From contig WFTA01000021.1 in assembly GCA_015485715.1 (NCBI GenBank), forward strand, positions 1-30,436: a stretch of DNA of 30,436 nt, in the 5' to 3' direction. Source of the stretch: Patescibacteria group bacterium (GTDB taxonomy: Bacteria; Patescibacteriota; Patescibacteriia; WFTA01; S139-112). Made by a program: the position numbers and the translations under genes. The notes under the pieces are model-generated. The model saw only the letters and a list, made by a program, of their open reading frames with translations, was not told the origin of the DNA and did not search any database. Every line of letters begins with the position of its first letter. The stretch's first letter is position 1. Of the stretch, positions 15,887-22,352 are shown in pieces.

Positions 15887-17776
15887 ATGAGTAAAATTAT
15901 CAGACAATATGGATTTTGGGATTCGCCTGTAGATGAAGAAAAAGTGGCAGAAGTTTCTTCTTCTTATTCATTTCCCCAATATGATGGAGATGATATATAT
16001 GCTATTAAATATATACCAAAAGAAGGAAGAAAAGTGGTTGTATGCTTTAGATCCGGCAGAAGCGAAGAGGAGATTATCACCCCTAAAGGATATGATGTAA
16101 AGTCAAGAGTTCATGAGTATGGAGGCCTGTCATATGCAGTAAAAGATTCTGTGGTTTATTTTGTTAACAAGAAAGACCAGCAGATATACAAACAGGAAGG
16201 GCATAAAATAACCAAACTCACCAAAAGAGAAAGAAGCAGGTATGCTGATTTTTGTTTGGATAGAGAAGGCAATTATTTGTATTGTGTAAGAGAAACACAT
16301 TTTAAAAACAGGGAGCCGAAAAATGAGATTGTAAAGGTAGGAACTCAAGATGGGAAAGAGGAGGTTTTGTTTTCCGGATGTGATTTTTACGCATGGCCAA
16401 GGATAGATAAAAGCGGTAGAAAGATTGCTTTTATTTGCTGGAGGCATCCTCATATGCCTTGGGATGAGTCAGAATTATATATATCAGAGACTGGCAGGAG
16501 CGGTAGGTTTAAAAAACCAATAAAGATTGCTGGAGGGAAGCAAACAGCAGTAAATGAACCTTTATGGATTGGCAGACATCTTTATTTCACTTGGGATAGA
16601 GATAATTGGTTTCAGATATATAGAATAAAAAATTTTAAGTCAGGCAAGTCTGAGAAATTAACCGATCTTCAAGCTGAATTTTCAGATGTTTTGTTTGTTT
16701 TTGGCTGGAGAAGATATGGTTTTGTAGGCAGGGATAAGGTATTTACAGCAGTAAGATCTACTGAAGGACAAAGTTGCTGGTTGATTGATTTAAAGACTAA
16801 AAAAGCATCCAGATTAGACCTGCCCCTTACAAATTTTATATATATCCATACCAGCGAAGACAAAGTTTTATTTATAGGAGCCAGTTTTACCAGAGATTAT
16901 ACATTGTGTGAGTATAATATTAAAACCAAGAAACTGAGATATATAAAAGGAGGAGATGTGGGTTTAGACAGAGCATATATTTCCACACCCAAGAGGATAA
17001 TCTATACCACCTCAGGAGGAGATACAGCTTATGCTAATTATTATCCCCCCAAGAATAAAAAGTTCAGAGGAAAAGGTCTGCCTCCTGTGGTTGTATTTAC
17101 ACATGGAGGTCCTACTGCTTCCTGTAGTCAGTCTTTCAATATCAGAGTACAGTATTTTACCAGCAGAGGATTTGCTGTATTGGATGTGGATTACAGAGGT
17201 AGTTACGGATATGGAAGGGAGTATAGAGATAAACTTAGGGGAAGATGGGGCAGAGTAGATGTTGATGATTGTGTATTTGGTGTTTTGTATCTTCATTACA
17301 GCAGGCTGGCAGATATAACAAGAGCTTTTATCAGAGGAGGAAGTGCTGGAGGATATACTACTTTAATGGCTCTTACTTTTACCAGTATGTTTAGGGCAGG
17401 TGTTTCTTATTTTGGTGTGAGTGATTTACAGCTTTTAGCTGAGCAGACGCATAAATTTGAATCTCATTATCTTGATGTTTTGATAGGTAAATACCCTGAG
17501 GAAAAGGAGAAGTATATAAAGCTTTCACCAGTATATAATATAGAGTTTATAGAAACACCTATTTTGTTTCTTCAGGGTGATGAAGACAAAATTGTACCAC
17601 CCAATCAGGCAGAAAAGATGTATCAAGCTCTGAAAAGGAAAGGTATAAGAACAAAGTATATTCTTTTCAAAGGCGAAGCCCACGGGTTTGTAAAAAGGAA
17701 TAATATTATCAGATCACTCAAAGAAGAACTTAAATTTTATCAAGAGAGCTTAAAGCAAGATAATATCAATGAGTAG
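15887..17776 (+). CDS. S9-family peptidase (prolyl oligopeptidase type)
   Basis: A 629-residue serine peptidase: an N-terminal beta-propeller (about 1-370) and a C-terminal alpha/beta-hydrolase domain (about 385-625). The catalytic triad is S486 (GGSAGGY), D567 (GDEDKIVPP) and H599 (GEAHGF). VVVFTHGGPTAS supplies the oxyanion region. No signal peptide is seen, so it is cytoplasmic and probably acts on oligopeptides (dipeptidyl- or acylaminoacyl-peptidase-like). This is one of the few genes here with a Shine-Dalgarno-like stretch (AAGGAT just before the ATG). Confidence 0.92.
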   Translation: MSKIIRQYGFWDSPVDEEKVAEVSSSYSFPQYDGDDIYAIKYIPKEGRKVVVCFRSGRSEEEIITPKGYDVKSRVHEYGGLSYAVKDSVVYFVNKKDQQIYKQEGHKITKLTKRERSRYADFCLDREGNYLYCVRETHFKNREPKNEIVKVGTQDGKEEVLFSGCDFYAWPRIDKSGRKIAFICWRHPHMPWDESELYISETGRSGRFKKPIKIAGGKQTAVNEPLWIGRHLYFTWDRDNWFQIYRIKNFKSGKSEKLTDLQAEFSDVLFVFGWRRYGFVGRDKVFTAVRSTEGQSCWLIDLKTKKASRLDLPLTNFIYIHTSEDKVLFIGASFTRDYTLCEYNIKTKKLRYIKGGDVGLDRAYISTPKRIIYTTSGGDTAYANYYPPKNKKFRGKGLPPVVVFTHGGPTASCSQSFNIRVQYFTSRGFAVLDVDYRGSYGYGREYRDKLRGRWGRVDVDDCVFGVLYLHYSRLADITRAFIRGGSAGGYTTLMALTFTSMFRAGVSYFGVSDLQLLAEQTHKFESHYLDVLIGKYPEEKEKYIKLSPVYNIEFIETPILFLQGDEDKIVPPNQAEKMYQALKRKGIRTKYILFKGEAHGFVKRNNIIRSLKEELKFYQESLKQDNINE

Positions 17777-17803
17777 ACAACTCTTTAAGGCCTTGATTAT
17801 TTA

Positions 17804-17832
17804 TTGACATTTTGAAAAAAGGATTTTATAAT
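17804..17832 (+). promoter_or_regulatory. Consensus sigma-70 promoter of the tRNA-Asn/Lys region
   Basis: TTGACA (17804-17809), a 17-base spacer, then TATAAT (17827-17832): a perfect match to the vegetative consensus and the strongest promoter I see in the window. Predicted start is near 17839. It reads into the tRNA-Asn 5' fragment, the GIY-YIG cassette and the intact tRNA genes. No credible protein gene starts at once downstream. Confidence 0.7.
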
Positions 17833-17926
17833 AATTATGCACATTAAAGTTTTGTTTTTTTATTTATTTTATTTACAGTTAATTAGGTTGCACTTTAAAA
17901 TTATAAATATATTGTATTATAGATAT

Positions 17927-17975
17927 TCCGGGGTAGCTCAATCGGCACCTGCCTGCCGGCAGGCAGGGAGCAGCT
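17927..17975 (+). pseudogene. tRNA-Asn 5' fragment with a palindrome in the D-loop
   Basis: TCCGGGGTAGCTCAATCGGCA (21 bases, 17927-17947) matches the 5' end of the intact tRNA-Asn at 18244. A perfect 20-bp palindrome, CCTGCCTGCCGGCAGGCAGG, then sits at 17948-17967, and tRNA sequence resumes exactly as GAGCAGCT (17968-17975) before homology stops in the anticodon stem. The palindrome is a clean insertion in the D-loop with no loss of tRNA bases. The fragment has no anticodon, T-arm or 3' end and cannot be a tRNA. Confidence 0.88.
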
Positions 17976-18006
17976 ATATATTACATATTATTTTAAAAAA
18001 TAATAT

Positions 18007-18253
18007 ATGCCATATTATGTTTATGTATTAAGGAGTCTGAAGGATGGAAATCTATATATAGGAATGACTAATAATCTTAGTAGAAGATTGTACGAACATA
18101 ATTTAGGATATAAAGGTTCCACGAAATCACGAGCTCCTTTTAAGTTGATTTATAAAGAAGAATATCCTGACAGAAAAAAAAGCACGTGCTAGAGAAAAAT
18201 ATTTAAAGTCAGGAGCAGGAAGAGAGTATATTAAAAATAATATTCCGGGGTAG
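18007..18253 (+). pseudogene. Stand-alone GIY-YIG nuclease, frameshifted
   Basis: The protein begins MPYYVYVLRSLKDGNLYIGMTNN, with VYV and YIG as the GIY/YIG pair, then LSRRLYEHN with the conserved arginine and histidine. The frame stops at 18192 after 61 residues. Dropping one A from the A8 run at 18174-18181 restores the family's C-terminus (ARAREKYLKSGAGREYIKN), including the catalytic glutamate region, giving about 81 residues. The restored frame ends at a TAG that is part of the intact tRNA-Asn gene (18251-18253), so the gene and the tRNA overlap. The shift could be a real mutation, a sequencing error in the homopolymer, or tolerated slippage. Confidence 0.82.
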
Positions 18254-18319
18254 CTCAATCGGCAGAGCAGCTGGCTGTTAACCAGTTGGTTGTGGGTTCG
18301 AGTCCCACCCCCGGAGCCA
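18244..18319 (+). tRNA. tRNA-Asn (GTT)
   Basis: Intact cloverleaf: acceptor TCCGGGG/CCCCGGA, D-arm GCTC/GAGC, anticodon stem GCTGG/CCAGT with loop CTGTTAA (anticodon GTT), T-arm GTGGG/CCCAC with loop TTCGAGT. The discriminator is G and CCA follows in the DNA (18317-18319), unlike tRNA-Phe and tRNA-Lys here. It lies immediately after the GIY-YIG gene, whose corrected stop codon is inside it. Confidence 0.96.
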
Positions 18320-18364
18320 TGATTTTAGTTTAGGATAGAAGTTTTGTTGATTAAATAAAGATTG

Positions 18365-18435
18365 TGGTTGTGGGTTCGCCCTGATATACATCAGGGCGCC
18401 CTGTCGAATAACAGGGCGAGTCCCACCCCCGGAGC
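18365..18435 (+). pseudogene. tRNA-Asn 3' fragment split by a twin hairpin in the T-loop
   Basis: TGGTTGTGGGTTCG (18365-18378) and AGTCCCACCCCCGGAGC (18419-18435) are the variable-loop-to-3'-end part of the tRNA-Asn encoded 46 bases upstream. Between them, exactly between T-loop bases TTCG and AGT, 40 bases are inserted. The T-stem GTGGG/CCCAC is intact, so the hairpins would extend from the T-loop. There is no 5' half. Confidence 0.88.
18379..18418 (+). repeat. 40-bp twin-hairpin element, copy A (copy B at 18609-18648)
   Basis: Hairpin 1 is CCCTGAT-ATAC-ATCAGGG (18379-18396) and hairpin 2 is CCCTGT-CGAATA-ACAGGG (18399-18416). CG dinucleotides occur at 18377-18378, 18397-18398 and 18417-18418, so the unit is CG, 18 bases, CG, 18 bases, CG. 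The copy at 18609-18648 differs by one base, which improves pairing in hairpin 2. Hairpin 1 shares its loop and inner stem (GAT-ATAC-ATC) with the hairpin at 24413-24428. Confidence 0.88.
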
Positions 18436-18474
18436 ATTATATTTTATATAAAAAATACGACTTTTTTCTAATTT

Positions 18475-18548
18475 GCGCCCATAGCTCAGCCTGGTAGAGC
18501 AGGAGGCTTTTAACCTCTGTGTCGGGGGTTCGAATCCCTCTGGGCGCA
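18475..18548 (+). tRNA. tRNA-Lys (TTT)
   Basis: Intact cloverleaf: acceptor GCGCCCA/TGGGCGC, D-arm GCTC/GAGC, anticodon stem GGAGG/CCTCT with loop CTTTTAA (anticodon TTT), T-arm GGGGG/CCCTC with loop TTCGAAT. The discriminator is A, and CCA is not encoded. A 9-bp inverted repeat (18454-18462 AATACGACT, 18579-18587 AGTCGTATT) encloses the gene and could hold the precursor ends together. Confidence 0.96.
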
Positions 18549-18601
18549 CACCTAAACATAGAATACTTGCTTTAGTTGAGTCGTATTAATACAAAATAAA
18601 T

Positions 18602-18666
18602 GGGTTCGCCCTGATATACATCAGGGCGCCCTGTCGAATGACAGGGCGAATCCCTCTGGGCGCACA
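18602..18666 (+). pseudogene. tRNA-Lys 3' fragment split by the same twin hairpin
   Basis: GGGTTCG (18602-18608) and AATCCCTCTGGGCGCACA (18649-18666) reproduce the T-arm and 3' end of tRNA-Lys, located 53 bases downstream of the intact gene. The 40-bp twin hairpin lies between TTCG and AAT, the same T-loop position as in the tRNA-Asn fragment. No D-arm or anticodon arm is present. Confidence 0.88.
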
Positions 18667-18718
18667 TTAAAATATGGCTTTGTCCATTTTCTTGAATCGT
18701 ATATTAAATAACATATAG

Positions 18719-18781
18719 GCGCCCCGATACAAGATCGGGGTGTTCTGATTTAAAATCAGAACAAATCCCTCTAGGCGCACA
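18719..18781 (+). pseudogene. Second tRNA-Lys fragment with two different hairpins
   Basis: AATCCCTCTAGGCGCACA (18764-18781) is the tRNA-Lys 3' end with one change. In front are two adjoining hairpins, CCCCGAT-ACAAG-ATCGGGG (18722-18740) and TGTTCTGAT-TTAAA-ATCAGAACA (18741-18763). The bases before them, GCGCCC (18719-18724), equal the first six bases of tRNA-Lys and can pair with the GGCGC at the 3' side, so the piece could fold as an acceptor-like stem closing two hairpins. It is either a diverged copy of 18602-18666 or a drastically shortened tRNA-Lys. Confidence 0.72.
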
Positions 18782-18787
18782 AGAGTA

Positions 18788-19255
18788 AAATACTAAATCC
18801 GAAATTCTAAATCCTAAATCCTAAACAACTTTAAAATTCCAAATACCATATATAAATTAGCCCAACTGTTCTAATTCCTAATTTACCTGACAAACACCAA
18901 GCACCAAACAACAATGTTTTAAAATTCTAAATACGAAATTCTAAATACTAAACAATAAAAAAGTAATTATCCAATTTTCAATTAACCAATGAATTTTCCA
19001 ATGACTTAATATCTTAATGGTTTAAACTATAAGACTGATGCATGCTGCAGTGTTGGGGAATTTAATTCATTAGAAAATTGAGGAATTGATTGAAAATTTT
19101 ACCCCGTCCGCCATGTAGCATGACGTGGTCGAATTTATCCCGTAGAATGACTGGGATGACTGGGGTTGTAAATTGAAAATTAGAAAATTATCTTTGGTTT
19201 TTGTTTAGAATTTCGTATTTCGAATTTAGGATTTCAGGGATGTTTCAGATTTTGG
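18788..19255. repeat. AT-rich non-coding block with long degenerate inverted repeats
   Basis: Gene-free stretch. The left part repeats variants of AAATTCTAAATCCTAAA (18797-18825 and again 18921-18955), and the right end (19203-19240) carries the reverse complement as TTTAGAATTTCGTATTTCG. Inside are CAATTTTCAATTAACCAAT-like and GTAAATTGAAAATTAG-like tracts; the latter also occurs at 8248-8263. The whole could form a very long imperfect hairpin. No ribosome-binding site or credible reading frame is seen. Confidence 0.7.
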
Positions 19256-19270
19256 ATTTATAGATCGATC

Positions 19271-19299
19271 TCCTCCCTTGCTAAAAGGAGGATTTTTTT
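19271..19299 (+). terminator. Rho-independent terminator
   Basis: TCCTCC / GGAGGA six-base stem with a ten-base loop followed by seven T residues. It closes the AT-rich block and lies just upstream of the Tat-signal protein gene. Confidence 0.7.
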
Positions 19300-19364
19300 A
19301 TATTATTTTAAATTAGTATTTTTCTTGTTTTATGCCGTGTAAAAGAGAAACTTCAGAGTTCAGA

Positions 19365-20543
19365 ATGAGTAGAAGAGAATTTATCAAACAGTTATCGAGG
19401 ATGTTATTATCCTGTACTTCTGTGATAGGTCTCCTTTTTAAAACAGAATATGATAGAGAGACAGAGAAGATAAAAAATAAAACCAAAGAAGTATGTGATT
19501 TTTTAAAGGGTGAAGACAAAGACATAAAATTGCGTATTTATGGAAGAGAATTTGATTATGATGAATTTTCTGAATTTGTCTTAAATATTTTGGAAAATAG
19601 ATATAAAGATATAAAAATAGATGAAGAGATGGTTCAGAAAATTATGAAGTATTATGCTTCTTTTTTATGGATAGATGTCAATTACGAAAGATCTTTTAAT
19701 ATCAATCCTTTAATAGAGTCTTTGAATTTAAGTTTGGGCCTTTTTGAAAATATGTCCTATGGCCCGGCCCAAATACAGCCGGGAAGAGCTAAGGAAGCAG
19801 TGGAAATATTTGAAAAAGGGATTACAAGAGCAATAAATCATATTAATAACCAGTCAGGTCAAGAGGTATGGTTAGATTTAGAAAATTTAGCAAGATTAAA
19901 TAGTGAGAAGCAGATAGTGCGTGCTCTTGATCTTCAGGGTGACGGATCTGTGTTTTGCGGATTGCTTGCTTTTATGGATAGTTTTTTGAAATATTTAGAA
20001 AGATTAAAAAATTTTAAAAAAGGCAACAAAGAAGAATCTACAGTAGATGAGTTTAATCTTTTTGCTTTAAGCGTAGCAGAATATGTAGGCGGTCCCAGCT
20101 CAGCAGGGAGATGGTATAAACAAAATATAAATGTAGATTCAAATTCAGAAGCCAAGGTGGATTTGGGAAAGAGATTTTTGGCTTTACGATATGTGATGAC
20201 TAAATTATGCCAGAGTGAAAACATTCCTGTAAATATAAAAAATGGATTAAATGAAATGTATAAGAGGTATATTCAAGTAAGAGATTTGGAAATAGTAAAA
20301 GTTCTATCTGGTGCTGATGAAATGATTAAAAAATTTGATCTGAAAGGTGAAGATGGAAAAAGGTTTGCAGAAGAACTTATGGGAAACATCAGAGTGTGGA
20401 CAGAGGAGGGTATCAAGATGGAAGAAAAATTTCAAGCTTTGGTTCCTACTATTTATAAAAAAGGAGGATGGGGAGTCGTAGATTCAAAAAATATTATACT
20501 TAAAATCATCTTGGCGTGGAAGGAATATAAAAAGTCAGTGTAA
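19365..20543 (+). CDS. Predicted Tat-exported protein of unknown function
   Basis: About 392 residues from the ATG at 19365, chosen because it places the twin-arginine motif SRREFIKQ at residues 2-9, followed by a short hydrophobic stretch (MLLSCTSVIGLLF). An upstream ATG at 19332 would add 11 residues before the motif. The remainder is mostly helical and charged. The segment LIESLNLSLGLFENMSYGPAQIQPGRAKEA (about 116-145) resembles the glutamate and GLMQI-P-TA signature of lytic transglycosylases, which suggests a wall-cleaving enzyme; this is weak. LLSC could be a lipobox. I do not recognise a named family. Confidence 0.6.
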   Translation: MSRREFIKQLSRMLLSCTSVIGLLFKTEYDRETEKIKNKTKEVCDFLKGEDKDIKLRIYGREFDYDEFSEFVLNILENRYKDIKIDEEMVQKIMKYYASFLWIDVNYERSFNINPLIESLNLSLGLFENMSYGPAQIQPGRAKEAVEIFEKGITRAINHINNQSGQEVWLDLENLARLNSEKQIVRALDLQGDGSVFCGLLAFMDSFLKYLERLKNFKKGNKEESTVDEFNLFALSVAEYVGGPSSAGRWYKQNINVDSNSEAKVDLGKRFLALRYVMTKLCQSENIPVNIKNGLNEMYKRYIQVRDLEIVKVLSGADEMIKKFDLKGEDGKRFAEELMGNIRVWTEEGIKMEEKFQALVPTIYKKGGWGVVDSKNIILKIILAWKEYKKSV

Positions 20544-20572
20544 TAATACATAGCGTTTGTGGACAAATTTAA

Positions 20573-20600
20573 TTGACTTATTTTAGCAGAAGTATAGAAT
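20573..20600 (+). promoter_or_regulatory. Putative promoter of the IMPDH/GMPR gene
   Basis: TTGACT (20573-20578), a 16-base spacer and TAGAAT (20595-20600), about 40 bases upstream of the ATG at 20644. Confidence 0.4.
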
Positions 20601-20643
20601 ATAAATTGTGTGTTTAGGTAAATTTACATAGAAGGGCGCAATT

Positions 20644-21744
20644 ATGTCAAAAAAGTTTTATCAGGGAAGGGGAAAATTTGAAGTATGGCCTGAAGTAACC
20701 GGATTTAGTCCAATGGCTATATCTTATGATGATGTTTTGATAGTTCCCCAGAGCGAAACTTCTTTATCTTCAAGAGCTGAAGCAGATACTTCCTGTAGAA
20801 TAGGGCCTTTCCAGCTTGATATCCCTATAATTTCTGCTCCTATGGATACAATTTCTTCAGAAGAAGTGGTCAGAAAAATGCATGAGGCAGGTGCGCTGGG
20901 TGTGCTCCCACGAGGAGATATAGAGGAAAATTTGAATATTTGTGAAAGGCTTGCAGAGGATAGTGTGCAGGCTGTTTTTGCCATAGGGCTCAAAGATGCG
21001 ATAAATACAGCCAAAAAATTAAAAGAAAGAGGCGCTCGCATGCTTCTTCTGGATGTAGCGCATGGTGGAATGAAAAAAGTAATAGAGACAGCTGTTAGGA
21101 TTAAAGAGGAGACAGGTTTAGACCTTATTGTGGGAAATGTTGCCACTTTCGAGGCAGTGGAGAAATATGCCAAATATGGTATAGAGTACATTAGAGTGGG
21201 TATAGGGTCAGGAAGTGTGTGCACAACCAGAATTGTAACTGGAGTGGGTATACCTCAACTGTCAGCTGTACTTGATACTTCAGAGGTTGAGGGAGTGAAA
21301 GTTATAGCTGATGGAGGTGTTAAAAATACAGGTGATTTTGTAAAAGCTCTGGCCGCAGGAGCTCAGTATGTGATGATGGGATCTGCATTTGCAGAGTGTA
21401 TAGAAAAGCCAAAAGGCAATATCTATAGAGGGCAGGCATCTGCATCGTATATGAAAGATAACGGAAGTGCTATAGGTAGATTCAGAGCTCCAGAAGGATG
21501 TGAGGTATATGTAGAGCCCAGATACACCATCAAGGAAGTTATAGATATGTATTCAGGCGGCTTAAGGAGCGCAATGTCGTATGTGGGGGCACACAATCTT
21601 CAGGAGTTTTATGAAAAAAGTGCTTTTGTACATATAAGCGGAAGTGTGCAGGTGGAAAACACCCCCCACTTTGTATATAAATCTACAGCCAGACAAGAGT
21701 CTAAGCAACAGGCAGTACCTGCTTATGTGAAAAATGGCGAATAG
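20644..21744 (+). CDS. IMP dehydrogenase / GMP reductase family protein lacking CBS domains
   Basis: A 366-residue TIM-barrel enzyme of purine nucleotide interconversion. The catalytic cysteine is C193 in GSGSVCTTRIVTGVGIPQ; ISYDDVLIVP, SAPMDTISS, VIADGGVKNTGDFVKALAAGA and GGLRSAMSYVGA are all conserved. The CBS pair of most IMP dehydrogenases is missing: LPRGDIEENL runs straight into the barrel. Absence of CBS allows either CBS-less IMP dehydrogenase or GMP reductase; the CTTRIVTG loop looks slightly more IMPDH-like. It would support guanine nucleotide supply from salvaged purines. Confidence 0.88.
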   Translation: MSKKFYQGRGKFEVWPEVTGFSPMAISYDDVLIVPQSETSLSSRAEADTSCRIGPFQLDIPIISAPMDTISSEEVVRKMHEAGALGVLPRGDIEENLNICERLAEDSVQAVFAIGLKDAINTAKKLKERGARMLLLDVAHGGMKKVIETAVRIKEETGLDLIVGNVATFEAVEKYAKYGIEYIRVGIGSGSVCTTRIVTGVGIPQLSAVLDTSEVEGVKVIADGGVKNTGDFVKALAAGAQYVMMGSAFAECIEKPKGNIYRGQASASYMKDNGSAIGRFRAPEGCEVYVEPRYTIKEVIDMYSGGLRSAMSYVGAHNLQEFYEKSAFVHISGSVQVENTPHFVYKSTARQESKQQAVPAYVKNGE

Positions 21745-21759
21745 GTTCTTATTTGAGTA

Positions 21760-22221
21760 TCAACAATCAATATTTTTAGTGTATATCAGGCTATGCTTTG
21801 TAAAACCCAGAGAGTTGAAAAACCTCTGGGATATTTTATTGTGAATATTTATCTCAGTTTTTATGTATTTGATGTTTTTCTTTTTAAGCCATTGAAGTAT
21901 GTATTTTATAGAGTACTCGCCTATACCTTTGTGTCTGTATTCTTTTCGGATATATATAAGTATTATCTCAGCTTTATTTTTTCCTGTTTTCATGACTTGC
22001 AATATACCTACAGGTTGCTTGTTATGTTTTATTATAAAATAATAGTTGTTTTTTGTTTTCAACAATTTAACAATAGCTTGTTTTAGTTTTCTATCTGATA
22101 TTGTTTTTATTTCGTAAGGATTTTGAGAATAAAATTCCACCACACATTGGTAGATAAAATCTATATCTTTATTTTTTGCGCGTATAATTGATATATCCTT
22201 ATTGGAGTTTTTATTCGGCAT
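21760..22221 (-). CDS. GNAT-family N-acetyltransferase
   Basis: A 153-residue acetyltransferase-fold protein. The acetyl-CoA-binding motif is YIRKEYRHKGIGEYSIKYIL (about residues 90-109), with the R/Q-x-x-G-x-G/A form as RHKGIG, and the C-terminal motif reads NKISQRFFNSLGF. The acceptor is unknown. It is convergent with the IMPDH/GMPR gene and ends 15 bases from it. The codon usage looks more AT-rich than that of its neighbours (many N, I and K residues), which may simply reflect composition. Confidence 0.82.
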   Translation of the reverse strand: MPNKNSNKDISIIRAKNKDIDFIYQCVVEFYSQNPYEIKTISDRKLKQAIVKLLKTKNNYYFIIKHNKQPVGILQVMKTGKNKAEIILIYIRKEYRHKGIGEYSIKYILQWLKKKNIKYIKTEINIHNKISQRFFNSLGFTKHSLIYTKNIDC

Positions 22222-22352
22222 ATTTTTTATTATTCCATAAATTTTAATTTTTTAAAATATTTATTCAGAGTGTGTTTGATGTAAGTTGAGTTTTGATTTT
22301 TTTGTTAAAAAATGAGAAAATGATATAAGTTAAGATTTATGCTGTCAGATCT

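Larger units (their letters stand above)
17923..18264 (+). repeat. GIY-YIG cassette flanked by a 25-bp direct repeat of the tRNA-Asn 5' end
   Basis: The 25 bases at 17923-17947 recur exactly at 18240-18264. Both include the first 21 bases of tRNA-Asn. The unit between the repeats is about 317 bp and carries a palindrome, an AT-rich stretch and the GIY-YIG reading frame. The arrangement looks like an insertion or tandem duplication at the 5' half of a tRNA gene. Confidence 0.85.

Noticed and set aside
17837..18031. Small protein reading through the tRNA-Asn fragment and palindrome
   Set aside because: The frame translates tRNA sequence and the palindrome, has no ribosome-binding site and stops shortly after; it is an artefact of an open frame.
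18174..18192. Programmed -1 frameshift at the A8 run of the GIY-YIG gene
   Set aside because: A -1 slip gives KHVLEKNI and a stop, not the conserved tail. Only skipping one A (+1) restores the family sequence.
20724..21224. 166-codon antisense frame opposite the IMPDH/GMPR gene
   Set aside because: It is a shadow of a strongly conserved gene on the other strand, with serine- and threonine-rich composition and no family features.
21808..21832. Terminator hairpin CCCAGAG/CTCTGGG between the IMPDH/GMPR and GNAT genes
   Set aside because: It lies inside the conserved C-terminal coding sequence of the acetyltransferase (QRFFNSLGF) and lacks a clean T-tract, so it may be coincidental.
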